This document shows, in pieces, positions 13,016-25,071 of a DNA stretch of 64,000 bases. The DNA is from Ailanthus altissimus. Taxonomy: Eukaryota > Streptophyta > Magnoliopsida > Sapindales > Simaroubaceae. Position 1 is the stretch's first letter, and each line of letters begins with the position of its first letter. Location: NCBI GenBank assembly GCA_946807835.1, contig OX327697.1, positions 14,456,001 through 14,520,000 of the forward strand, written 5' to 3'. Both the position numbers and the translations under genes were made by a program. The notes under the pieces were generated by a model. The model made no database searches. It was given only the letters and a program-made list of their open reading frames with translations, and had not been told where the DNA came from.

Positions 13016-15262
13016 TGTTGGGATTTGTGCTCACGTGTCATCCCATTATTATATGAATATTTTATTTTATAATATTTATACAGTTCATTATTTATTAAAT
13101 CGCTAAATACTATTATTGAATGGTTCAATGCTTGTGATGCTGCAAATATTATATGATCTGAAAGGGTTCAGATTTGGTCTAAAGAAGCTTACATCAATGC
13201 TAAGAGTTAACATCACTGAAAACTATAGGTGCTAAAAAGTTAGCATTTATATTAATCAGTGAAGTCTAAGAGTTAAAATCTTGTCTGTGATGGTACAAAG
13301 ACCTAAGAATATATTAGTAATAACATAGTTGCAAGAGTTTCAATAGGTGCTAAGAAATGTTATTATCCTGGTCTTAATTCACCGATGAAGGTCTATCGGT
13401 GGAATCATTTTACATAGACTAGTGTATACTATACCTAGATGGTCTAGATGGTTGTCTTAGTTGACCATGGGCTTACTGGAAGTTCGTATAGCATACAGGT
13501 GTTCAGTGAGGACTGAATACTGAACAAACTCAACGAGGACCCCAATAGACATCCCATGAAGCCGTTAATGGACGGTCATCTCGAGTTGAGTAGTATATGT
13601 GGTCCTTTGACCCGAGTACCACGGTGGGATTGTAAGTGATCCATTATACTTTGGTTCTACGCATGTCACAAACCTTTCATGGTGTGACCGCTGGGTGTCG
13701 CTGGGTATGGTCTGATACTTATGGAATTTGGTGTGTATAGATATGAGATTCGTCAGCTCACATGGATGAGTATATATCTAGATGTTCAGAGAATGTATCT
13801 TAGAAATTCTTATGGCCATAAGTAACAAACCCAAGAAAGAGTTCCCACAGGGTTAAACAATATTACAAACGTGTTTGCATATATTGTTCATCAAGATATG
13901 TGTCTGGAGATAAGTTCATGGATGAGCACATAAGGATTTAACGGTAGTGATCTATATCCTCGCTCTTCCAGGATATTATTGGCAGAATGATTATACATAT
14001 GCGCTATAACCTCAACTTATATAGTCTACTGCATCGATTTGTAATACCATGACGTGTGCGTGGGGTATCGATCTCAGACTCACAGAATAATTCTGTTTGA
14101 AAAATCGGGAGTGGACCTAGAGAGTCTCACAATATAAAGTGTACTCACTGTGCACTGGGGTAGCGTACTGGATTGAATAATTCGATCCAAAAAATTCCAG
14201 CACATTTACTTCGGTCTCCCTCCGGTCGTGCACGTGTCAAGACTTAAGTACATCAATTAGTTAACAATTAGTTATTGACTAATGGGATATTGACATATGG
14301 CACATTGTTGACCAATTATTGTTTGATTTGAAAATTACCAAAATAACCTTATTTGTTAGACAAATAATATCATTATTTTATTCATTAAAATATTTATTGA
14401 ATAAAATAATAATAATAATATATGATATTATTATTTAAATTGAAATCAAATAATTTATTTTTTAATTTAAATTGGCATGTATTTCTACTATGATTTAATG
14501 TGATTAAATCATTTGTTAATATTAATTAAATGATATAATAAGAATAAATCGGTGGCACTTGTTAATGGTAGGCCTTAAGATATTTCTTAATAATGAGAAA
14601 GTATTTTCTCATTTGGCCTAGATTTAGGCCAAGTTCATTTAAATGATTTTTCATTTTGTTTTGTTTTCATTTAGTTTATTGTAAAAAATAATAAACAAAA
14701 CAGTAATGGCAAACATTGACCTAGATAATGGATGCCATTAGGTGAGAAAATGGAAGAAAAATAATAAATAAATAAAATAGCAATATGTTGCTCAATTAAT
14801 CAAGAAAAATTCAGCCAAAGAGATAAGGGGAGAGAGAGAAGTGAATTTTGCTAAGTTTTAGAAAATTCTTTCAAGTGTTGAGAGCACAAAAACACATTTT
14901 TTCCACTTTGGTCACCCATACTACAAGGTAGAAACAAGGATTTAAGAGTTGAATCATTTCCTGGAAAAGCTGCTATTCTAGCTTCTCCAAGCTCTCCGTG
15001 TTGAGGAATTAAAATTGTGAACGAGTTTCTTCAACGCGGGTACTCCGGTTCGACCTTATACCAAAGGCTTGACAAGGTACTATCTCTCAATCTTGAAGTA
15101 TTTTACATTTATGAGATAATATATAAAAGTTTATTTGTATTTACCATTGAGTAATTTATATTCAGCTCATCCACTGCGCATATATGTATGTGATACATAT
15201 GCTATATTTGAATGATAGACACAAACCCACATGCATGCACCATAGGTTTAAAATCACTCATA
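13016..15262 (+). mobile_element. Solo LTR of the long-LTR Ty1/copia family (copy B)
   Basis: It begins TGTTGGGATTTGTGCTCACG and ends CACTCATA, with the terminal CA apparently mutated to TA. The 5-bp sequence CTCGA lies on both sides (13011-13015 and 15263-15267), a perfect target-site duplication. Length is 2247 bp. It shares the ordered landmarks of the LTRs at 36604 and 43125, including the GTGACCGCTGGGTGTCGCTG block near 13688 and CTGCTATTCTAGCTT near 14970. There is no internal region, so it is a solo LTR. Confidence 0.85.
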
Positions 15263-15331
15263 CTCGACATGTTACTTTTATTTATTTTTTTAGTTTTTAT
15301 TTTTTCTTTACTTGAGAACTAGCAGATGACT

Positions 15332-15349
15332 AAGTTTGGGAGAGTTTGG
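15332..15349 (+). other. Athila polypurine tract
   Basis: The purine-rich run AAGTTTGGGAGAGTTTGG sits immediately before a TG (15350) that starts the 3' LTR. A polypurine tract primes plus-strand synthesis in LTR retrotransposons, and the AAGTTTGGG form is common in plant Athila elements. Only the first 10 bases of the LTR follow before the Tekay element interrupts. Confidence 0.65.
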
Positions 15350-15359
15350 TGGGCGTATT

Positions 15360-17345
15360 TGACAGGACCCGACCCAAGCCCTCCTCAAGAATCGAGGCGG
15401 ATCCTGCGATACTTTTACTAACATACTTTTTACTCATACATATGATACAATGAGGCTACTTGCCTTAACAAAACGTGTACACGTGTACTCTAATATATAA
15501 AAAGATATAAAAATACATAGATTGAGACACTTATGCAGCTATGCGTGTCGTGGGCCAACCTCAAAATGTGATGACTGTATCACATTGCACGAATTCCTGT
15601 GACCACCTGGAAAAACTAGGGAAAATAGGAAAAAGGATGAGCTTGTGGCTTAGTGAGTGAACATAATTAGAAAATATTATATACTTTATATGTATTGTAC
15701 ACGTATAAATCTGTAAGATAAAATAATCATGAAACTGTATACTAAGTAATCAATAAACTTGTACTGAAAGTATGAGCTGTTATAAAATCTTTGCTAAAAC
15801 TAAAATCATGACATAGTACTGGGGATTTGAAAATCTGAAAGCGCAAACTATCATAAAATCTATTATCAAGCTGAATATTTGTAACATAGCTCTGGAAACA
15901 TATACTACATATATACTGAAAATCACACCAAACTTGTATCCGAGAAAAAACTAGTCTAACCTGACGAAAAATTCACGCACAGGCTGAGCCGGGGATCTGA
16001 GCTGGTCTAACTCGGCAGAATGCTGCATCGCTCGGGCCAAGTAAACTTGTCTAACGCATGCGCAGAGTAACTACACTAAAGGGGAGGGTACGCATTTGGT
16101 GGTTCAAAAACTACTACTATATAATATCATGAAAGCACAATTGTTCTAAAATAAATATTTCTGTATTGAAAGTAATCATAAATTATACTATAATAAATTC
16201 TAAAATATTTTTTAATATACTAAATAGCATAAATATTTATCTGTCTAAAATAAATCATGATTAAATCTGATAACGCATAATTTAATCATAGACGACTGTA
16301 TTAAAAACATATAAAATATATATAGTTATCCACTCACAAAAGTGCGCTAATCTTTATCTGGGTCTAGATTCTGAGATCTATCCGCTATCGGCACACCTCC
16401 TATATTATAGGGTGTAAAAATACATCATTAGTGCCAATACGTATTATAAATATTAAAATATAAATATTTATAATACGGGGGATCTGAGCTGGTCTAACTC
16501 GGCAGAATGCTGCATCGCTCGGGCCAAGTAAACTGGTCTAACGCATGCGCAAAGTAACTACACTAAAGGGGAGGGTACGCATTTGGTGGTTCAAAAACTA
16601 CTATTATATAATATCATGAAAGCACAATTGTTCTAAAATAAATATTTCTGTATTGAACGTAATCATAAATTATACTATAATAAATTCTAAAATATGTTTT
16701 AATATACTAAATAGCATAAATATTTATCTGTCTAAAATAAATTATGATTAAATCTGATAACGCATAATTTAATCATAGACGACTGTATTAAAAACATATA
16801 AAATATATATAGTTATCCACTCACAAAAGTGCGCTAATCCTTAACTGGGTCTAGATTCTGAGATCTATCCGCTATCGGCACACCTCCTATATCATAGGGT
16901 GTAAAATTACATCATTAGTGCCAATACGTATTATAAATATTAAAATATAAATATTCTAACATCGTAAAACTATTACCCCCTGAAATATTGGGTATAAATC
17001 TAACTACCCAAACTGATTTCCTAAAATTTTCTATTTATTTTTCTTTTTTCTTTTTCTTCTTTTTTTCTCGACTCTTTTTTTTTCCTTCTTCTCTTTCTCT
17101 TTCTCTTTCTCTTTTTCTTTACTTCTTTCTTCTTGGCTTCTTTTCTTCCTTTTTTTTTTCTTTTTTTTTCTTCTTTTTTTCATTTTCTCTTCCAATTTTT
17201 GCTTCTTCTTTTCTTGTTTCTATTTGCTTCTATTTCAATAAAGTAAGAAAAAACCATTATATATGTATATAACAGCCACCGCTTGCTCTTTTTCCTTCTT
17301 TTTTTTTGCCACCAATCAATTTTTATAGCACACACGTGTATTACA
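15360..17345 (-). mobile_element. Tekay 3' LTR (left copy), enlarged by a tandem duplication
   Basis: Read on the + strand it runs from TGACAGGACCCGACCC to TGTATTACA. It is 1986 bp against 1481 bp for the right copy; nearly all the difference is one 486-bp tandem duplication. The 17030-17330 part is a T/C-rich low-complexity stretch (CTTTCT repeats near 17088-17112), which explains the apparent poly-Phe reading frame there. Confidence 0.88.
15991..16957. repeat. 486-bp tandem duplication inside the left Tekay LTR
   Basis: GGGGATCTGAGCTGGTCTAA begins at 15991 and again at 16477. The two units (15991-16476 and 16477 to about 16957) stay collinear, sharing the CTCGGCAGAATGCTGCATCG block, the GTGCGCTAATC block and the TATCCGCTATCGGCACACC block with only scattered changes. 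The right LTR has one copy, so the duplication arose after insertion, or in the copy that gave rise to this end. Confidence 0.88.
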
Positions 17346-17360
17346 ATTCCTCCCCCCTTG
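17346..17360 (-). other. Tekay polypurine tract
   Basis: On the minus strand the sequence CAAGGGGGGAGGAAT abuts the LTR start TGTAATACACG. It is a nearly pure purine run in the place expected for the plus-strand primer. Confidence 0.8.
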
Positions 17361-17381
17361 TAAAAATTTTGTACTCGAAAT

Positions 17382-18720
17382 TCATGTACCTCTCTGAAAC
17401 AAATGAGGATACTGAACTCTCATCTGATCCTCTTGTTTCCATGTAGCCTCTTCCACTGCATGATTCCTCCATAAAATTTTAACTAGCGAATCAGTCTTAT
17501 TACATAGTCCTTGCTGGCGATAGTCCATCATCTGAATAGGTTCCTCTTTATAAGTCAAGTCTGTCATCAACTAAACTGGCTGAGTATCTAGAATGTGAGA
17601 AGGGTCAGGTATATACTTCCGCAACATAGAAACATGAAACACATCATGAATGCGTGACAAATCAGGTGGTAATGCTAAGCGGTACGCAACCACACCAACC
17701 CTTTCTATAATCTCATATGGCCCAATATATCTAGAACTTAATTTTCCCTGTTTCCCAAAACAAAGTACACCATTCCATGGTGAGATCCATAAGAAGACTC
17801 TGTCTCCAACTGCAAACTCAAGCTGTCTACGGTGTTTATCTATATAACTCTTCTATTTGTCTTGAGCTGCCTTGAGTCTATCTCTGATAATATTGATCTT
17901 CTTACTAATGGCTTGGATAATCTCTGGACCCAACAATTTTCTTTCTCCAACCTCATCCCAGCAAATCGGAGTTCTACATTTGCTTCCGTATAAAGCCTCA
18001 TACGACGTTATCTAAATGCTAGACTGATAACTATTATTATATGCAAACTCCATCAATGGTAAATAATCATCCCAATTACCCTTAAGCTGCAACATATAAG
18101 CACTGAGCATATCCTCTAATATTTGTATAGTTTTCTCCGACTGCTCATTTGTCTGAGAATGAAAAGTTGTACTAAAGTTTATCTTGGTGCCTAAGGTCTT
18201 CTATAAGCTATGCCAAAATCTAGAAGTGAATCGAAGGCCTCTATCTGATATGATAGACACTGGAGTCCAATGTAACCGTAAAATTTCACTCACATACAAA
18301 TGAGCTAGCCTATCTAATGAGTATGAAATCTTATAAAGCAGAAAATGAGCAGACTTTGTAAGTCGATCAACAATCACCCAAATATTATCATGATCGCTTC
18401 GAGTACGTGAAAGCCCAACAACAAATTCTATGGTGATATGTTCCCACTTCTATTCAGGAACTGGAAGTGGTTGAGATAATCTTGCTGGCCTCTGATGTTC
18501 TGCCTTAAACTGTTGACAAATCAGGCAGTGAGATACAAACTCTGCAATCTCTCTTTTCATACCTTGCTAGCAATAATGTTCTCTCAGAGTACGATACATT
18601 TTAGTGCTGCCAGGATGCATAGTATAAGCTGAGCTGTGAGCTTCTTCTAAAATTTGCTTCTTTAACTCTGAGTTATTCGAAACACAAAGCCTATTTATTA
18701 CCCATAACTAATGTTCCATC
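17382..18720 (-). pseudogene. Tekay integrase with C-terminal chromodomain (broken)
   Basis: Integrase of a chromovirus, followed by a chromodomain thought to steer integration to heterochromatin. Read on the minus strand: the zinc-binding end has EIAEFVSHCLICQQFKAEHQ (about 18510-18560), the catalytic core has VDRLTKSAHFLLY (about 18330), IISDRGLRFTSRFWHS (about 18210-18250) and FHSQTNEQSEKTIQ (about 18125-18170), then ALYGSKCRTPICWDEVGERK (about 17935-17995). The last 62 codons (17382-17570) read EEPIQMMDYRQQGL and VKILWRNHAVEEATWKQED, a Tekay-type chromodomain, ending just before the polypurine tract. Several stops interrupt the core. Confidence 0.85.
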
Positions 18721-18949
18721 AGCTTTCAATGTTAACTCAGTTCGTATTCCATTCCTGACGTCTTTCTTAAGTTTAAATAAATTAGGATCCTGATCTTGCA
18801 TCTCTTGAATTTGATCAATCAACATAGGCCTAACTTAAAAATATGCTAGAAGGACTCTAGACTCATCTATAGATAATTCAACCCCCATAGACCTTAACTA
18901 AACTAACAATGGAAGATAAGTCACTTTCAAATAAGCTATAGAGCTAGAA

Positions 18950-21900
18950 GACTTCTTGCTGAATGCATCTATTACCACATTCGCCTTACCTGGATGATAA
19001 TCAATCGTACAATCATAATATTTTATTAGCTCTAACTATCTCTGTTGTCTTATATCCAGATCCTTCTGTGTGAACAAATACTTTAAACTTTTATGATTAG
19101 TGAAGATTTGACATGTAACGCCATATAGATAATATCTTCAAATCTTCAAGGCGAATACTACTGCTGTCAATTCTAAATCATGAGTTGGATAATTCAACTC
19201 ATGCTTCTTAAGTTGCCTAGAAGCATAAGCTATCACCTTACCATACTGCATCAATACACAACCTAATCCATGTCTAGAAGCATCATTATAAATTATAAAT
19301 CCTTTGGTGTCAGATAAAAGAGTAAGAACATGAGTTGAAGTCAATCTCTTTTTAAGCTCTTGGAAACTACGTTCACATTCATCTATCAACACAAACTTTA
19401 CATTTTTCCTAGTCAACTTTATAAGCGGTGCAGCAATTTTAGAGAAGTCTTTAACAAATCTCCGATAATAACCTGCTAGACCAAGAAAACTTCTAATTTT
19501 TGTCACACTAGCTGGTCGCTCCCAATTTACCACAGCTTTAATTTTCTGAGGATCCACATAAATTCCATCTGTTGAGATCACATGGCCTAAAAATGTAACT
19601 TTATCTAGCCAAAATTGACATTTGCTGAACTTAGCATACAACTGTTTATTCCTTAAAATCTATAACACTATCCTCAAATGCTCTGCATGCTCCTCTGTAC
19701 TCCGTGAATATACAAGAATATCATCAATAAAAACTATAACAAATCGATCAAGATAGGGATGAAATACTCTATTCATAAGGTCCATGAATGCAGCTGGAGC
19801 ATTAGTCAACCCAAATGACATTACTAAAAACTCATAATGCCTATATCGAGTTTTGAATGCAGTTTTAGACACATCAGTATCTTTGATCTTTAACTGATGA
19901 TACCCTGATCGTAGATTGATCTTTAAGAAAATCTTTGCACCCTGTAACTGATCAAATAAATCATCAATGCAATGGAGTGAGTACTTGTTGCGTATAGTGA
20001 CTTTATTTAGCTCTCGATAATCAATGCATAGTGTAATATCCAATCCCTATTAGTAGTATTGGCGCCTAGATTTCGGTATAGAGCAATAAGACACCGTAGG
20101 GTTACTCGATTTTAACCCTATTAGAAATATTTCCTTTATAGTGCACGTGAGAGATATTAGACCTAATTTGGTAATTTCACACTCGATCGGTGCGCCGGAC
20201 GACCCTAGAATATTTTTGGAATTTTTCTCTATTGGCTTAGAAAAGGAAATCCTAATTTACTACATGAATTTCCATTTAAGGGTTATGAATGGAACAAGCC
20301 TTTGTTGAGAAACATAATCCATATATTAGAGAATGGACCAATTAGAAGAAATCTTATGGATTGCCAACTTGGAAGTTCTAGTTAGTTCTTTAAACTATTC
20401 TAACTAGATAGTTACAAATGAACTAATTACATAATTAGTTTTTAACTAATGGAAAATTAGTAATTTTGAGAAAGTTGAAGGGCAAAATGGTAAATTGAGG
20501 GAGGACTATAAATATGTTGGAAGTGTGTAGAATTTTGAAGAAGATCAAAAGCAAACACTTAGAGCAAAAGAGAGAAAATTCGAGCTTGGAAAGGGGCGCT
20601 GCTATAGTGACCTTTCAAGTTTTGTTTTCATGATTTTTCATGTGTAATCAAGCCAAAATAAGGTTACAAACCAATCCCTAAGCTCAATTGAAGTCTCTAT
20701 TAGTGGAAATTTAAGAAAAAGAGGTAAGAAAAGCATCTTTTATGAGTTTAATAAGTGAGATTTGAAGAATGCTTTAATTGATGTTCTTATGTGTATTCTT
20801 GGCTTAGATTGAGTTGAATTCTAGTGTGGAGCTTGAAGGAGTCATCAATTTGAAGAAATTGGCAAGGTGAGAATTAGGGTTTTTGGTGATTTTGTTGTAG
20901 AGATTTCAATTGGTTGTAATTAGGGCTTTAGAATGAAATTGGCATGATTTTGTTGTAATTGGAACAAGAAATTGAGAAAAGGAATGTGTTGGAACCTAGG
21001 GTGAAATTCTGCCACTTTAGGGAAGTTAGGAATTGAGTGGTGTTTTAATTGAATTGTTGTGTGGAAGTGGTGCATATTGTGAATTGAATGTATATGGTTG
21101 ATGGAAGAACCAAAAATGAAGAAAATGGGACATAATTGTCCATGTTGGAAAGGTGAAGGGCAATTATGTCCAACTAAGTTATAAGGTGTTCAATAATTTT
21201 CAGGGCGCTGGATGGTGAGTTAGTTTCGATTATGGCTCCGTAACTAAAATCGGGAAGTAGTTTACATCCGGACTTTGTATGCCAATTAGGGCATTTAGTA
21301 GTTAAATAAGATTCTAGTATTTGATTTGGTTCTAAATGGCATTAATGGCGCGTAGGTGAAAATAATCGAGAGCATTAACGGGAGCAGAAATCGGGATCGA
21401 AATTGAGCGCGGAGCGGTTGTGAGTAGAAATCTGCCATTTCTTTTACTTTTTGTTTATTATGTTTTCGCATAATGAATATGCATGTTTTATGAGCTTTCG
21501 ATGCATAACCATGATTTATGATCTTGATATATATTCATAGACATGCCATTATATGTTCGAATTGAGAAACAGTTTTAAAATTTCAGCATTCGTTTTTAAG
21601 GCCATTGGTACTCTCAGATTATAGTGGTGATAATTATATTAGACCTGGCCGGTATATCCCGTGCACATAGGCAGGTCTTGCGAGTGTGTCACTAACTCCG
21701 AGAAGTCAGGATGTCGAGTCATGTGAGTGCTCTATGTGTGCGGGGTATTATCTCGCTATATGCATGCGATGTAGGATTCTGCTGCATAGCCAGTGAGATG
21801 TCTTGAGATGTCACTGTGGGTGCTGCTAGTTGAGGTGCCCCGTGACTTACTCACGTGTGCGGTGCTAGTTGAGGCGCTGCGTGGGTATAGAGCTTTAGGG

Positions 21901-23119
21901 TTACCATTGGTACAGTTTAGAAAGAAAATGGCCGAGCGAGGATTTTACTAGTTTTCGATTTACCGATAGCATTTATGCATTTATATGCACACAGCAGTTA
22001 TTATGTTATACAAATTCTGAATATAGTTTTCCAAAGATGTAGATAAAACCCGCTTGGCAAGATTTCAATAGCATATGATGTTAGAAATCGTTTACAGTTT
22101 TACATCAGTTTTAGAAGCATGATTTCTGCGTGAACTTTAGAATTTGCTATCTATACATGATGTTATTTTATTGAAATTTTATTTGCACTCACTGAGCTCC
22201 TTTAGCTCACCCGTTTTGTGTTTTATGTTTTCAGAACCCCTTTCCCAGGTGCAGGTCTCGGTACACAAGCTGCTGATTCTCCTATTACCGAGTAGTGGGC
22301 CGAATCCGAAGATCATTTTTGTACATGTAAATGTGCTAAATAGCACCATTTACTTTATGCATAATAGTTGTAGGCATGTATATTTGGATGTATGTTTTGA
22401 ACCGAGAAGAAGAGATTTCAATTTTATGATGATCGTTCTTTTTACTTATATGATTACGCTTATTTGTGATTCAAATGAATAATTGAGTTATGTTGGATTT
22501 GATTTGGGAAGGACCGGAGGTCCGAATTGGTAGAATTGAGATGTATTAGAAATAGAAGTGAAATTTCATTGCAGATTTTATATGAAATTTTCAAAAAACG
22601 GGGGAAACTCTGTCCGTTTGTTTTTAAAATTAAGATGTCGTTTTCATGTATGTTACTAGGCCTTCTTAGTAGTAACAAGAATTAAAAGGTGGTTCGTCTC
22701 GCGGAATTTCTCAACTTACCCAGTTAGGTTCGGAGGAACTCCCGTTTGGGTGCCCGGCAGGGCCGCTGGGATCTATAGTAGAGGGTCTCGGGTCGGGTCC
22801 TATCACATAGCCTCAAAGTTCCATCTTTCTTTTTAACAAACAATACCGGTGCTCCCCATGGTGATACACTAGGTTTAATGAAACCTTTATCAACCAATTC
22901 TTGTAACTAAGTCTTTAATTCTTTTAACTCTGAGAGGGTCATTCTGTATGGTGCTTTAGAGATAGGTTTTGTGCTTGGAACCAAATCAATACCAAAATCA
23001 ATCTCTCTATCTGGTGGTAAGCCTAGAAGATCTTCAGGAAATGCATCTGGAAAATCTCTAACCATCGGAATATCTTCTAATGTAGCCTTATTGACTCTGG
23101 TATCAATAACATGTGCCAA
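18950..23119 (-). pseudogene. Tekay reverse transcriptase-RNase H, split by a solo LTR
   Basis: The N-terminal part is at 22811-23119 (minus): VRDFPDAFPEDLLGLPPDRE, SKAPYRMTLSELKEL, then the strands leading to VKKKDG. It continues at 19660-20026 with [51 protein letters not shown] and the catalytic FIDDILVYS. RNase H is at 19138-19641 ([72 protein letters not shown]). The usual KID of the first catalytic motif reads KIN, so an active-site aspartate is missing. The 167-codon RNase H frame is the longest retrotransposon frame in the window, consistent with a moderately young element. Confidence 0.88.
20032..22805 (+). mobile_element. Long solo LTR inserted in the Tekay reverse transcriptase
   Basis: It runs TGTAATATCC to GGGTCGGGTCCTATCA and is flanked by CATAG on both sides (20027-20031 and 22806-22810), a perfect 5-bp target-site duplication. 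At 2774 bp it is a very long LTR. Its terminal GGGTCGGGTCC matches the end of the host Tekay LTR (in its own sense), so it belongs to a related Tekay-like family but in the opposite orientation. Features include TTCCCAGGTGCAGGT near 22242 and a GGTGCTAGTTGAGGCGC repeat near 21862. Frames at 22144-22482 and 22460-22678 inside it are not genes. Confidence 0.88.
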
Positions 23120-23600
23120 ATAGGCTGGACATCATTTTCTGAGCAACCGTTTAGCTATCATAACAGATATAACACAGGATGGAAGAACTCGTTGCTCTCC
23201 ACAAAAAATAATATCAAGCTTTCTATGTCTTTTGAATATAACCTCATTTCAGAAACAGTCTACAGTAGCATAGTGATTAGCTAACTAGTCAAGTATTACA
23301 TCAAAATCATGTATATCAAGAGGAATTAAATCTGCTACCATCTCACTATTACCCACTTTGATAACACAACCCTAAAATACTTTCTCAGCCAATAATGATT
23401 CTTCAACCGGTGTGGCTACCACCAAGCTACAATCTAGGGGTTTTAACACTCTATCTGCATACAAAGCAAAAATACGGGAAATAAAAGAATGCATAGAGCC
23501 TAGATCAATTAAAATATAGGCCTCTGGCCAAAAATAGTCAGCATACCTGTAACAACATCTGGAGTAGCTTGTGCCTTTTACTGAGTCAAAGCAAATACAC
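23120..23600 (-). pseudogene. Tekay protease remnant
   Basis: Read on the minus strand, the aspartic protease motif appears at about 23490 as LIDLGSMHSFIS, where relatives have a DSGSTHSF-type site; the aspartate is kept but the following residue differs. Downstream are LIPLDIHDFDVIL (about 23300-23340) and ERRVLPSCVISVMIAKRLL (about 23140-23195). Several stops and shifts make it inactive. It lies between gag and RT, as expected for Ty3/gypsy. Confidence 0.65.
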
Positions 23601-23689
23601 GTGCCTAGCTATGAGGTCGACCTGGCTGACCCCTCTATGGATCGCTACTAGCTTCTAAAGCTCTAGGTTGTACACCAGTACTAGAGATA

Positions 23690-24970
23690 AGCTCTCATGT
23701 CTGAGATCCTCCAAGTCTTTGAATATTGCCACTGCCACCTTGAAAACCCTGAGAAGCTATACTCTGTACTAAGCTGCTACTCCGAAGAAGATGAGGGCAA
23801 TCTCTCCTCAAATGTACAGTCAACCCGTAATGGTAGCAACCTCTAAAACTTCTCAGACACTGTCCCTCATGACTCCTGCCACAAATAGAACACTGAGGGT
23901 ACCTTCTCATGCTAGCATTACTACTTATTTGGCTACTACCTCGGGGCCTCTAACTCCTTATGTTACTTCTAACAAATGGAGGCACAAAAATCTGACTAGG
24001 ACTCTGTCTCTATCCTCCTGATAGCATAAGGCTCTGACCATACGTTTGTCTACCAGAATACCCTGTATGGAATGTCTCTCCTCCAAGTGCTCTACTACTA
24101 CTTGTTCCACCAACTATGGCCTGGTTTATACTTAAATGACTGGGCTCTGCGTGCCTCTACTAGACTTCTCTCAACTCTCATTGCAGTCCTTACTAACTCA
24201 CTAAAATCACTGTGCCCCATAGCTGTAATTGTTGTCCTGATATTGCCTCTAAGGCCATGTTTAAATCTCTTACATTTATCCTTCCCATTCTGTATTGCAT
24301 ATGAAGCGAATCTCGATAACTCTATAAATCGATTCTCATATTCCTCCACTGTCATTGATCCATGTTCTAGCTCAAAGAACTTACTAGCCTGGATGTCTTT
24401 GTAAACTATAGGAAAGAATTTAACATTAAATTCTTTACAAAAATTAGCCCAACTAATCACCCCACCATATCTACGTGATACTGATCTCCATCAATGGTAT
24501 GCCCCACCCTCAAGTAAAAATGTAGCAAAAGAAACCCTCTCATCATCAGTACATCTCATAACATCAAATATCCGTTCTACTCTGGTTAGCCATGGCTCTG
24601 CATCAGCTGGCTCTGTAGTGCCTAACAAATTCTTTGCCCCCAAACTACGAACACGCTTTATTCTGTTCTCTCTCCTGGGTTGTCCCTGTGCTTGTTTCTC
24701 CACTGTAACTGTAACTAATTGAGTCAGTCTATCTATAGATTACTCTAAGGCAGGTTTATCAGGCTGTTATTGTGTAGGTTGTATCACAGGTTGTGGCACT
24801 AGTTGAGGGTGTTTCTCTTCTACAATATGATTAAACTAAGTTTGAGGTATGGGTACAAGGGGAACTGACTCAGCTACTTCCTCTTTAATAGGTTCCTCCC
24901 TTCTATCTGATACTAAGAGAGCTCCCAGTTCAGCCACAAGTTTCGTACAAGGTCGGCCACGTGGATGCAT
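23690..24970 (-). pseudogene. Tekay gag remnant
   Basis: Minus-strand gag starting at the ATG at 24970 (MHPRGRPCTKL). Recognised blocks: TTEPADAEPWLTRVERIFDV with CTDDERVSFATFLLEGGA (24491-24640), ISWANFCKEFNVKFFP, MTVEEYENRFIELSRFASYA and RFKHGLRGNIRTTIT (24098-24460). A zinc knuckle region is at 23695-23910: CSICGRSHEGQC followed by CYHYGLTVHLRRDC. In the second knuckle the expected second cysteine is tyrosine, so RNA binding would be impaired. Stops at about 24490 and 24780 break the frame. Gag would form the particle that packages element RNA. Confidence 0.85.
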
Positions 24971-25053
24971 GATGAAAATCTATAAAATGCAATAATTTAT
25001 TAATGACATCTCTAACATGCATGTATCATGTACTAGTCTACAGAATCTAAAAT

Positions 25054-25068
25054 CATGCTCTAATACCA
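25054..25068 (-). other. Primer-binding site, tRNA-iMet type (Tekay element)
   Basis: On the minus strand, TGGTATTAGAGCATG lies three bases inside the 5' LTR end. It closely matches TGGTATCAGAGC, the usual plant retrotransposon site complementary to initiator tRNA-Met. Confidence 0.85.
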
Positions 25069-25071
25069 AAC

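Noticed and set aside
16988..17272. 94-codon Phe/Ser-rich frame
   Set aside because: It is translated T/C-rich low-complexity DNA inside the Tekay LTR; the other LTR gives a different frame.
22144..22678. 112- and 72-codon frames on opposite strands
   Set aside because: Both fall inside the 20032-22805 solo LTR and have no recognisable domain.
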